Source of the DNA: Calothrix brevissima NIES-22
GTDB taxonomy: Bacteria > Cyanobacteriota > Cyanobacteriia > Cyanobacteriales > Nostocaceae
Length of the DNA: 64,000 bases
Reading direction: 5' to 3'
NCBI RefSeq assembly: GCF_002367995.1
Contig: NZ_AP018207.1
Location: forward strand, 5,840,646-5,904,645
In this document: piece by piece, positions 17,979-26,813 of the stretch
How the letters are laid out: each line of letters begins with the position of its first letter
How positions within the stretch are numbered: position 1 is the stretch's first letter
The notes under the pieces: generated by a model
Database searches by the model: none
Told to the model about the DNA's origin: nothing
What the model saw: only the letters and a program-made list of their open reading frames with translations
Translations under genes and position numbers: made by a program

Positions 17979-20207
17979 ATGGCAAAAATTAAAGGTACAT
18001 CACTCAACGACATCCTCAATGGTGGTACTGGTAACGATAGCATTTACGGTTATCAAGGTAATGATGTCCTCAATGGTGGTAGCGGTAACGACACCCTTGA
18101 TGGTGGTACTGGCGACGATACTATGTCTGGGGGTGTAGGTAATGATACATATATCGTTGATAGCAGCAGTGATATTGTTAGCGAAGATAATGGTTTAGGC
18201 GGCGATGCTGGTGGTAGCAAAGATACTGTTAAGTCTTCTGTGAACTGGGCATTAGGCAATTATATTGAAAATTTGACGCTCACGGAAACAGCATATTCAG
18301 GCATCGGTAACACACTCAATAATAAAATTACGGGTAATGAATCTTACAACTTTATCCTTGGTCGCAATGGTAATGACACCCTTGAAGGACTGCTAGGAAA
18401 TGACACATTGTATGGCGGACAAGGTAATGACAAACTCTACGGCGGCGATGGTAATGACTACTTGTTTGGTGAGCAAGGCAAGAACAGTCTTTATGGGGGA
18501 CGTGGCGACGATCGCTTATATGTTGATTATGCAACTGAGAGTAATCTTCTAGATGGTGGTTCAGGAAATGATAACTTACATGCTGAGGTCAGCAGCAGCA
18601 ATAATACCCTCAAAGGAAGGTCTGGAGATGATGTTTTTTGGATACGGAATTCCTTAGGTAATAACTACTTGAGTGGTGATTCGGGAAGTGACGTATTTTA
18701 TCTTCAGGAATCTATTGGTAATAATACACTTTCCGGTGGCACAGGAAATGATTATTTTGCTGCTTATGGTGTGAACGGAGCTAATAAGTTTTATGGGGGA
18801 GATGGTAATGATAGTTTCTCTATCGCCGCCAAATATTTAGATAATCCAGCTTCCTTAGTAACTCAAAGTGTAGATGGAGGTAGTGGTAACGATTTGTTAG
18901 ATGTTGATTACAGCGATGCGGATGCTGGGATTACCATGAATTGGAATGCCAATTTTACCGAAGGTACAATTACTGCTGGTAATAACCAGATTCGCTATAA
19001 AAATATCGAAAGTTTGAACATAGCCGGTACAGTCTATGATGACAACATTCAAGCAGGTAATGGCGACGATAGTATTTTTGGAGGTTATGGTGGCAACGAT
19101 ACAATTAATGGTGGAGCAGGTAAAGATTGGTTATTTGCTAATTACTACGATGCTAAAAATGGCATTACCATGACTTTGGATACAACCACAAATCAAGGCA
19201 GTATTCAAAATAATAGTAACTCTGTTAGCTTCTTGAATATCGAAAATTTTCAGATTACCGCTACAAAATACGATGACTTTATTCAAGGAGGCAATGGTGA
19301 TGATATTTTTCAAAACAACATAAGTGGCAATGACACGCTTATTGGTGCTGGAGGTAACGATCTCTTAATCACCTATTCTGAGGGTAACAATATTCTTGAT
19401 GGTGGCGAAGGTAACGATAGCTTATCTGTTTTCGGTTTGAGAGGTAATAATACAGTTAATGGTGGGGATGGTAATGACTCAATTGCCTGCCGAAGTGGTG
19501 GTATGCTCAATGGTGGAAGAGGTGATGATACTTTCTCTTATTTCGATTCTGCATCTGAGATACCTTCTGCTGTAGTTAGCATCACAATAGATGGTGGCAC
19601 AGGTCAAGATTATTTGGAAGTTAATTATGGTTATGCTAAGAGTGGGATTACCATGACCTGGGATGCGATCGCTAACCAGGGCACAATTACTAATAGTAAT
19701 AGCATAGTTAATTTCTTAAATATTGAAAGATTAAATCTTAACGGCACAAAATATGATGATACCCTTTTAGGAGGTAATGGTGATGATATCCTCGTTGGAG
19801 GAACTTCTGTAGATGACGATGATTCAATATTAGATGATTATGGTAATGATATTTTAATTGGTGGCAATGGGAATGATTCGCTGACTGGTACTGGTGGTGA
19901 TGATACCTTTGTGTTTAATAATTACAACGAAGGTATTGATACTATCTTCTTATTCAATCCAAATAATGATTTAATTCAAGTATCTGCTAATGGTTTCGGT
20001 GGTGGATTATCGCCCAGTGTACTTTTATTTAGTCAGTTTGCTATCGGTACTGCGGCTAGCCAAGAATCTCAAAGATTTATCTACGATAATAATACAGGTG
20101 CTTTGTATTTTGACCAGGATGGTAATGCTACAGGATTTACTCAAGTACAATTTGCCCAATTATCTCAGGAATTATCACTGAGCGCGAATAATTTTCTTGT
20201 TGTTTAA
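17979..20207 (+). CDS. RTX calcium-binding repeat protein (copy 3 of 3)
   Basis: Third, more diverged paralogue (742 residues). It starts MAKIKGTSLNDILNG at the ATG at 17979, preceded by AGGA; the frame is open from 17871, but that part is not conserved. It has GGxGNDxL repeats, an SSSNNTLKG block and modules of the type ITMTWDAIANQGTI. The C-terminus is FNPNNDLIQVSANGF ... LSANNFLVV, homologous to copies 1 and 2. The divergence of this copy suggests an older duplication than the one that gave copies 1 and 2. No signal peptide and no catalytic domain are seen. Export by a type I secretion system is inferred from the repeat type and C-terminus. Confidence 0.85.
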   Translation: MAKIKGTSLNDILNGGTGNDSIYGYQGNDVLNGGSGNDTLDGGTGDDTMSGGVGNDTYIVDSSSDIVSEDNGLGGDAGGSKDTVKSSVNWALGNYIENLTLTETAYSGIGNTLNNKITGNESYNFILGRNGNDTLEGLLGNDTLYGGQGNDKLYGGDGNDYLFGEQGKNSLYGGRGDDRLYVDYATESNLLDGGSGNDNLHAEVSSSNNTLKGRSGDDVFWIRNSLGNNYLSGDSGSDVFYLQESIGNNTLSGGTGNDYFAAYGVNGANKFYGGDGNDSFSIAAKYLDNPASLVTQSVDGGSGNDLLDVDYSDADAGITMNWNANFTEGTITAGNNQIRYKNIESLNIAGTVYDDNIQAGNGDDSIFGGYGGNDTINGGAGKDWLFANYYDAKNGITMTLDTTTNQGSIQNNSNSVSFLNIENFQITATKYDDFIQGGNGDDIFQNNISGNDTLIGAGGNDLLITYSEGNNILDGGEGNDSLSVFGLRGNNTVNGGDGNDSIACRSGGMLNGGRGDDTFSYFDSASEIPSAVVSITIDGGTGQDYLEVNYGYAKSGITMTWDAIANQGTITNSNSIVNFLNIERLNLNGTKYDDTLLGGNGDDILVGGTSVDDDDSILDDYGNDILIGGNGNDSLTGTGGDDTFVFNNYNEGIDTIFLFNPNNDLIQVSANGFGGGLSPSVLLFSQFAIGTAASQESQRFIYDNNTGALYFDQDGNATGFTQVQFAQLSQELSLSANNFLVV

Positions 20208-20275
20208 TTGACCTTAACTGCTGGGGAAATAATCTGGCGCGATCGCACTTTTCACCCCCAAAAAATGCGATCGCA
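20208..20275. repeat. Duplicated 3' flank of the RTX genes (copy 3)
   Basis: The third copy of the GGGAAATAATCTGGCGCG flank with two HIP1 palindromes (about 20239-20246 and 20267-20274). It lies between the last RTX gene and the convergent kinase gene. Confidence 0.65.
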
Positions 20276-20280
20276 CCAAT

Positions 20281-23200
20281 TCAATGAATATTTCCCATTA
20301 ACAGGGCAATTTTTCGCACTAACTGGTCTGGGTCGATGGGTTTGGGGATATGCTGTTGAAATCCGGCTTGTAGTGCTTGTTGCTGGTTGATTTCTCCCGC
20401 ATAGGCGGAAAGTGCGATCGCGGGTAGATTTCCTCCCTGTTGTGGTGGGTATTGTCTAATTTGCCGAATTAGGGAATAACCGTCCATTTCTGGCATACCG
20501 ATGTCAGAGACTAGTAAATCTGGAAGCGATTGCTGTAATAAAGTTAAAACTTGCAATGCAGAATCGGCTGTAGTGACTTGTGCGCCAGCTTGGGTGAGGA
20601 TGAATTCTGCTAAGTCGCGCATATCTGCATCATCATCCACAACTAATATTTGCATACCGTTGAGGTCGATCACGCTTTGCAAATTGCTAGCATCGCCAGA
20701 TAAATCTGACTCAACTACATTTAAGGGTAACTTAACTGTAAATGTTGCGCCCATATTCTGTCCGGGACTATCTGCAAAGACTGTTCCCCCGTGTAGTTCT
20801 GTTAAATGGCGGACTATCGCTAATCCTAACCCTAAACCGCCAAATTTTCTTGTGGTTGCGCCGTCTTCTTGGCGGAAGTATTCAAAGACGTAAGGTAAAA
20901 ATTCTCGGCTGATACCAATTCCTGTGTCTGTAACTCGAATTTGTGCATACATCCCTACCTGTTGTAGTTCTACCTCAACTTCTCCACCAGGGGGGGTGAA
21001 TTTGACAGCGTTAGCGAGGAGATTCCAGATAACTTGTTGTAAACGGTTGATATCGCCGGAAACTGTCCCGGAAATCGGGTTAAGTATGGTTTGGATGTGA
21101 ATATTCTTGGCTTCGGCGGCTAATCTCACTGTTTCATTAGCGGCTTCAATGGTTGCAGCTAAATTGACTGGGGAGACGTTTAAAGACATTTTCCCTTGAA
21201 GAATGCGGGAAACATCGAGTAAATCTTCAATTAATTGCGCTTGTAATTTAGCATTGCGTTCGATGGTTTCTAAGGCTTGGTCGATTTTTGCAGGGTTTAA
21301 CTGCTGACTGCGGAGAAGTTTTGTCCAGCCTAAAATCGGATTTAAAGGCGATCGCAATTCGTGAGAAAGTACGGCGAGAAATTCATCTTTAATTCTATTG
21401 GTGGCTTCGGCTTTGGCGCGATCGCTCTGCGCTCGGCGGTACAATTGGGCATTATCAATTGCTAAGGATGCACGGTGAGCTAGTTCCTCTGCTAATTGTA
21501 AATTGCTCTGGTCATAAATTTGTCCCGATTCGGCGGATATGAAAGAAATCACACCAAAAATTCGGTTTTGCGTGCGTAATGGTACCGACATAAAAGCTGT
21601 AAAGCCTACAGAGCGCAAAATCTCTAAATGTTCGGGACTGTGGGCAGCTTGGACTAGCAATTCATCGGGAATATCTGAGACTAATTGGGATTCACCTGTG
21701 CGTAAAGTTAACGCCGCACCTCTGGGTTCATCGCGGTTCAAAGGATATTTGTGCTTGATTTCTTCTGCCTGTTGCAGTTTGGCTGGATCGACATGGGCAA
21801 CAGCAATCTGCTCAATGCAACCATTTTCTTTAACGATGTGGACTGTACACCAGTCGGCTAACTCTGGTACTGCTAATTGTGCTACCCGCTCTAGGGTAGT
21901 TTGATAATCGAGAGAAGATGCTAAAACTGCGCTGGCTTCTCCTAGAAAACGTTGATCGCGTTCTAACCTTACACGCTCTGTGACATCTACCACATACACC
22001 AAAACATCTTCGACTTGATGATTGGCGTTGGTTGTGGGTAGATAGTAAACATTGTAATAACCGGGAGAGCGATCGCTGCGTCCTGGAACATTCACTGCAA
22101 AGTTAGGTGAGATAAAGCGATTACCTGTATTGTAAATCTCCTCAAAAACGGCGACTAATCGGGGATCTGATGCACCAAATAGCTGAGAAATTGATTTTCC
22201 TAAATGTTGTTCTCGCGTTAACCCATTAATTTGGGCTAATGCTTCATTAATGGCAATAAATCGTTGCTGGCTATCTAACAGCCCCATACCTACGGGGGAA
22301 GTTTCAAAAATAGTTGCTAATTGTCGCTGTATGGTTTCTACTTGCATTCTGGCGATGCGTTCGCGTTCTAGCAAGCGTTCTCTTTCTTGTTCTGCTTGCT
22401 TGCGTTCGGTAATATCAATGACTACACCGATGGAATTTTTCGGGTTTCCCAGGGAATCGTATGTAGCTTGTCCCCTAGCTTCTACCCAGTGAATTGAGCC
22501 ATCTGTCCACCGCAAACGATATTCGTAATGGTAATCTTGCTTTTGTTGCATAGCTTGGTTTAGGACGGCTTCGGCTGTGGCTAAATCATCGGGATGTACG
22601 CGACTAGCCCAAACTTCATAAGCGGGTTGACATTCATAGGGTTGCAAACCTAGCACGGTAAAATGTCCTTCTGACCAGTGTAACGCTCCTGTTTGCACTT
22701 CCCAATCCCAGGAACCCATGCGCCCAACATTCAACGCTAGTCGTAAATGCGCCTCACTTTCCCGCAATGCTTCTTCCGCCCGCGATCGCTCTACGGCTAA
22801 CCAAGTTTGTTCGGCAATTTGCTCTATCAGCGCCACTTCTTCCGCTCGCCAGTGACGGGGAGATATATGATCTAAGACAAATAAGGCGACAAACTTACCT
22901 TGTTTGACTAAGGGGACGCATACTATAGATTTAATACCGATATAGGCAAAAGCTGCCGCACCAGCGCCCCTTGTGCGGGGATCTATGGCTAAATCATCTA
23001 CGACAATTGTCTTACCCTGCTTGAGTTCGGCTATGATTTCCCGCCCGAAAGAATTCAAATGGTGAGAACCAACGGCACTTTTGACACCGTTGCAGTAATC
23101 GCGATCGACAATCAGGTATTCTTGGGTAGAATCAATTTCACCGTAGGTACAGCGCGTTACTTGGAAATGTTGCCCAGTGGCGCATACCACCTGCCACATA

Positions 23201-25161
23201 ATTTCCTTTGGCTCAATAATGGCGCGAATAGCTTCATTTAATTGAATTAAAAATTCCTGTTGTTTCTCCTTGTGTTGCAACGCCTCCAGCAGTTGTTGAC
23301 GTTCTGTAATATCCACAGAAACGCCAATCATCCGCGCTCCTCTCCCGGTTGCATCCAGGTAAACTCTACCTTGGCTATTTAGCCAGCGCACCGTACCATC
23401 AGCAGCAATTACCCGATACTCTTGCTGATAAATCCTTTCGCCTGCGGCGGCGTTTTGGGCTGCTTGCAAAACTTGCTGGCGATCGTCTGGATGAATTTTG
23501 GTGACAAATTCCTCGATTGTGCTGGCTTCCAAGCCCCAAGCACAAACTGAATTGAGGGAACAGACTACACGATTGTTGACTAAATCCATATCCCAGGCGA
23601 CTATCTGGGCGGAAGATAAAGCCAGTTGCAAGCGTTCTTCTGTTTGCCGCAGATTTTCTTCAATCTGTTTGAGATGAGTTACATCTTGAAACATGCAAAT
23701 ACCCGTTTCTGGATGTCCATACATTGCGGGTAAAGTTTCTCCCCAGCAGAGTGTAGAGCGAATACCCCCTGGTGTATGCCAGTTGATTTGATAATTTTGC
23801 AGATGTTTTCCTGTTGCTAACAACACCAACGGCATTTTTTCTCTAGGAATAGGTTCACCATTGGCATCGGTGCAATAGGAAATATCAATATACTCATCAA
23901 AAGCTTTGTTTTTTGGGATTTCACCACCAGCTAATTCGTTAGCAATTCGATTAGCAAAGCTGATTTTTCCTGTAACTGGTTCAATAAATACCGTTGCCGT
24001 TGGCATTAAATCTAACACCGTTCCTAGCCATTTATGCTGATTCTCTAAAGCTTCGGTTTGCTGTCTAAGTGCGGTTTCAATTTGCTTACGCTCGGTGATA
24101 TCTTGAAATATGGCGACTGCTGCGACAATTTGATTTTCGCTATTGAGAATTGGTGCGGAATTAACACTAATAACAGTTTGCTTACCATCATTTTGCAGTG
24201 CTAATTCTTCATTAGAAATGACTTCACCAGTGCGGAGCGATCGCGCTAAAGGATAATCTTCCGCCGCATACATTTCTCCATCCTTACCAAAGGCGACAAA
24301 GGGAGTAAGTGCCACATATTCTGCTAATTCTAGAGATTCTTCATAGCTGTAGCCCACGATTTGTTGAGCTTGTTCATTAGCGAGAACTAATTTACCTGTA
24401 GCTGCATCTGCAATCAGCACCCCTGTGGGTAACTGACGCAAAACTGCTGCAAACCGCCCATGTTCAATTTCCAATTCTTGGATTAAGCGATCGCGTTCGG
24501 CTTGGGCTTGTTTGCGTTCTGTAATATCGCGAAAATATACCGCTAAACCCTCAGCAGAAGGATAAGCGTGAACTTCTAACCATCGCCCCAAAGGTTCACC
24601 GTATTCCTCCCAAGAAACCGGAACTTGTTGAGCCACAGCGCGATGCATCGCTTGATAAGCAGTACCATCCACGTGTTCGGGAAACACCTCATGCCAAACA
24701 TTTTTACCAATGAGTTCCTGTGGCGATTGGTGTAAAATTTTCGCGGCGGCTTGATTGATATAGGTGTAGCGCCAATCACAATCAAAAGCGACAAAAGCAT
24801 CGGTAATACTTTCCAGGATAGCAATCACCTTTCGTTCAGTTTCTAGCGCAGCGATGCGGGCGATAGTATCTGGTGTATTTTCTACTAAAGTCTCTAAATG
24901 CTGAACTTGCTGCTCTAAAATAGCGATGGATGCTTGTAATCCAGGATTTTCCGCATTTGCTTGCATTTGTGGAGAATCTGGCTGTTTATCTGTTTCCAAG
25001 CTCCGTGCAAAGCCTTCAATCAATTCCGATCGCGAAATTCCTTGCTTTTGTGCTGCCGCATCGAGCGATCGCCATGCTGTATTGGTAAGCGTGACACTAA
25101 CCCGTTGTTTGCTTTCTAATTCCCAATTCCTCACAAACTTACCAGTAGAATCGCGCTTCAT
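20281..25161 (-). CDS. Large PAS/GAF hybrid histidine kinase with ribbon-helix-helix-like N-terminus
   Basis: Cytoplasmic multi-input sensor kinase of 1626 residues. Residues 17-52 (VSVTLTNTAWRSLDAAA ... SRSELIEGFARSL) look like a CopG/Arc-type ribbon-helix-helix. A short coiled coil follows. Six PAS segments each end in DITERKQ-like linkers. One GAF sits between PAS4 and PAS5 and a second after PAS6. The HisKA box FLAVLSHELRSPLNP (phospho-His near 1265) is followed by an ATPase domain (NAVKFTPPGG, GGLGLGLAIV) and a C-terminal receiver with ILVVDDDAD, phospho-acceptor Asp1553 (SDIGMP) and the conserved Lys in HIPKP. No membrane segment is visible. It shares its HisKA-to-receiver half with the kinase at 29592-31532. 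The signal and the final output partner are unknown; PAS/GAF domains could bind haem, flavin or bilin. One GAF contains RCTYGE, but I do not claim a phytochrome. Confidence 0.9.
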   Translation of the reverse strand: MKRDSTGKFVRNWELESKQRVSVTLTNTAWRSLDAAAQKQGISRSELIEGFARSLETDKQPDSPQMQANAENPGLQASIAILEQQVQHLETLVENTPDTIARIAALETERKVIAILESITDAFVAFDCDWRYTYINQAAAKILHQSPQELIGKNVWHEVFPEHVDGTAYQAMHRAVAQQVPVSWEEYGEPLGRWLEVHAYPSAEGLAVYFRDITERKQAQAERDRLIQELEIEHGRFAAVLRQLPTGVLIADAATGKLVLANEQAQQIVGYSYEESLELAEYVALTPFVAFGKDGEMYAAEDYPLARSLRTGEVISNEELALQNDGKQTVISVNSAPILNSENQIVAAVAIFQDITERKQIETALRQQTEALENQHKWLGTVLDLMPTATVFIEPVTGKISFANRIANELAGGEIPKNKAFDEYIDISYCTDANGEPIPREKMPLVLLATGKHLQNYQINWHTPGGIRSTLCWGETLPAMYGHPETGICMFQDVTHLKQIEENLRQTEERLQLALSSAQIVAWDMDLVNNRVVCSLNSVCAWGLEASTIEEFVTKIHPDDRQQVLQAAQNAAAGERIYQQEYRVIAADGTVRWLNSQGRVYLDATGRGARMIGVSVDITERQQLLEALQHKEKQQEFLIQLNEAIRAIIEPKEIMWQVVCATGQHFQVTRCTYGEIDSTQEYLIVDRDYCNGVKSAVGSHHLNSFGREIIAELKQGKTIVVDDLAIDPRTRGAGAAAFAYIGIKSIVCVPLVKQGKFVALFVLDHISPRHWRAEEVALIEQIAEQTWLAVERSRAEEALRESEAHLRLALNVGRMGSWDWEVQTGALHWSEGHFTVLGLQPYECQPAYEVWASRVHPDDLATAEAVLNQAMQQKQDYHYEYRLRWTDGSIHWVEARGQATYDSLGNPKNSIGVVIDITERKQAEQERERLLERERIARMQVETIQRQLATIFETSPVGMGLLDSQQRFIAINEALAQINGLTREQHLGKSISQLFGASDPRLVAVFEEIYNTGNRFISPNFAVNVPGRSDRSPGYYNVYYLPTTNANHQVEDVLVYVVDVTERVRLERDQRFLGEASAVLASSLDYQTTLERVAQLAVPELADWCTVHIVKENGCIEQIAVAHVDPAKLQQAEEIKHKYPLNRDEPRGAALTLRTGESQLVSDIPDELLVQAAHSPEHLEILRSVGFTAFMSVPLRTQNRIFGVISFISAESGQIYDQSNLQLAEELAHRASLAIDNAQLYRRAQSDRAKAEATNRIKDEFLAVLSHELRSPLNPILGWTKLLRSQQLNPAKIDQALETIERNAKLQAQLIEDLLDVSRILQGKMSLNVSPVNLAATIEAANETVRLAAEAKNIHIQTILNPISGTVSGDINRLQQVIWNLLANAVKFTPPGGEVEVELQQVGMYAQIRVTDTGIGISREFLPYVFEYFRQEDGATTRKFGGLGLGLAIVRHLTELHGGTVFADSPGQNMGATFTVKLPLNVVESDLSGDASNLQSVIDLNGMQILVVDDDADMRDLAEFILTQAGAQVTTADSALQVLTLLQQSLPDLLVSDIGMPEMDGYSLIRQIRQYPPQQGGNLPAIALSAYAGEINQQQALQAGFQQHIPKPIDPDQLVRKIALLMGNIH

Positions 25162-25435
25162 TTCCCTTTACCCGTAGGCGTACACGGTTTTTTCTATTTA
25201 ATCCGAATTCCACCCAAAGCAGGATCTTTCTTTAGACTGAGCTTGGATGAAAGCAGGGGGCAGAGGGGGAAGAATGCGATCGCTCTTTTTGCTTTAAAGT
25301 AGATACTCAATTTATCAAATGCGATCGCTCTTGGGGAGTTAGAAATACAAACGGTTGTGAGCTATTAATTTACTAAAGTTCTCGCGCTTACCCGAAATAA
25401 CGCCCGCAGGCTAGAAGCCTGGGGCTACAGCTACC

Positions 25436-25482
25436 AAGCCCACCTACGTGGACTGAATTTTTTAGCCCACAAAGGTGGGCTT
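25436..25482. repeat. Inverted repeat AAGCCCACCT ... AGGTGGGCTT
   Basis: Perfect 10-bp arms at 25436-25445 and 25473-25482, embedded in a longer GC-rich dispersed repeat (about 25395-25515). Noncoding. Confidence 0.65.
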
Positions 25483-25583
25483 TGTTCGATTAGCCGCACC
25501 CTTCTAGGGTGACGGCGGGATTTCGGGATCAGCCAGGAGTCTTATCGATGAATTACCAGACACATCCTTTGCGGGCGAGGTAA

Positions 25584-25779
25584 GGGACTTACAAAAAATA
25601 AATTACCCATATTTCGTAGTGCGAGCATCTTGCTCGCTTTTGAACACCAGCGAGCAAGATGCTCGCACTACAAATTTATTTGGGTATTTAAAAAATTGGA
25701 TGTTTCTTCATTGGGAACCGAGTTATGTAATGCGATCGCTTTTCTCATACACTAGGCTTTAACGATTTTGTAGTCAGGA
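25584..25779. repeat. 196-bp direct repeat, copy A, with a 22-bp perfect hairpin
   Basis: Nearly identical to copy B 214 bp downstream. It contains a perfect inverted repeat: arms 25616-25637 and 25650-25671 (22 bp each) with a 12-base loop. The surrounding AAATTACCC/GGGTATTT sequences extend it imperfectly. It resembles a MITE or other palindromic dispersed element and includes a HIP1 site. Confidence 0.8.
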
Positions 25780-25797
25780 ATTTAGCAGTCAAATTTC

Positions 25798-25993
25798 GGG
25801 ACTTACAAAAAATAAATTACCCATATTTCGTAGTGCGAGCATCTTGCTCGCTTTTGAACACCAGCGAGCAAGATGCTCGCACTACAAATTTATTTGGGTA
25901 TTTAAAAAATTGGATGTTTCTTCATTGGGAACCGAGTTATGTAATGCGATCGCTTTTCTTATAGGCTAGGCTTTAACGATTTCGTAGTCAGGA
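25798..25993. repeat. 196-bp direct repeat, copy B
   Basis: Second copy, offset exactly 214 bp from copy A. The perfect hairpin arms are at 25830-25851 and 25864-25885. A few differences from copy A occur near the 3' end. Confidence 0.8.
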
Positions 25994-26035
25994 CTTCAGT
26001 CCTGGATTTGGAAGCACTTCAGTGCTTACTACGAA
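25981..26035. repeat. Inverted repeat TTCGTAGT ... ACTACGAA
   Basis: Arms at 25981-25988 and 26028-26035 enclose AGGACTTCAGTCCT and AGCACTTCAGTGCT, each a small palindrome. It is a dispersed-type element with no coding role. Confidence 0.6.
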
Positions 26036-26070
26036 TTTATCAAAAATTGTGCGATCGCCTGTATCAAATT

Positions 26071-26238
26071 CTCATTCACGAGGTTATTTTACTCGTTGAC
26101 GAGTCTTTTTTGCTCGTGAATGAGGTTATTTTGCTCGTTGACGAGTCTTTTTTGCTCGTGAACGAGTCTTTTTTGCTGGTGAATGAGGTTATTTTGCTCG
26201 TTGACGAGTCTTTTTTACTCGCGAACGAGTCTTTGATA
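26071..26238. repeat. Eight-copy 21-bp tandem repeat with an inverted repeat in each unit
   Basis: Eight contiguous 21-bp units start at 26071, 26092, 26113, 26134, 26155, 26176, 26197 and 26218. Each has a CTCgt(n)acGAG palindrome (for example CTCGTTGACGAG) followed by TTATTTT or TCTTTTTT. Translated, each unit gives a heptapeptide such as LVDESFL. The hairpin-plus-T pattern resembles a series of weak terminators. Confidence 0.85.
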
Positions 26239-26813
26239 CAGCATATTTCAGGTAAATGAGGTATGCACTTCGAGGCATGGCAGTGCCAGTGCCCCTATAA
26301 TTAACGGTAATCTGTACCTCACCAACTGGCAATCTCCTGTATCATGTCTGGGTAATCGCTGACAATAAAACAAGTGAGTGCGCTCAAAAACTCCCTACCG
26401 CTTCGTAAAGCTTTAATAATCAAAAATTAGCTAGATAAACATCTAACTTTAGAGGTATCTAAAATCTGACTCTTTTTATATTTTATTAGTTTTCATAAAA
26501 CGCTAATCTAGATTGATAACGCAAAATATCCGTTGAAAAGATTTCAGCAAGCTATAGGGTTGCTGCCTATTTTCTATTATAGGAATCCAATTTAATTATT
26601 GAAAATCTGTAGTAGTTTACCAGCTTAAGTTTTTAGTAGGTAATGTCCAAGGTAATGGCTAGCTTTGGCATGATTTTTTCACATTAATCATCCACAACAA
26701 TAAAAAGCGCAAAAAAGTGCAGTTGTCAAACATTCACTAGTGCAAAACTAGCGGAATTTTTCTTTGTGTCTATGTAATAGCAAAATCAATGTTTGTATGT
26801 TTGAAATATCACT

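Larger units (their letters stand above)
25162..26813. other. Repeat-rich gene-free stretch (1.65 kb)
   Basis: No gene is supported. The stretch holds an AAGCCCACCT inverted repeat (25436-25482), two 196-bp direct repeats (25584-25779 and 25798-25993), a CGTAGT...ACTACG inverted repeat (25981-26035) and eight 21-bp tandem repeats (26071-26238). The last ~500 bp are AT-rich and should contain the promoter of the sugar porter. An 83-codon frame at 26008-26259 is only the translated 21-bp array. Confidence 0.7.

Noticed and set aside
20281-25161. Phytochrome (bilin-binding) assignment for the large kinase
   Set aside because: A GAF domain has a cysteine, but the flanking phytochrome motifs and PHY domain were not seen, so only PAS/GAF is called.
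26008-26259. Open frame of 83 codons with a heptapeptide repeat
   Set aside because: It is the translation of eight 21-bp DNA repeats, with no start context or recognisable domain, so it is annotated as a repeat array only.
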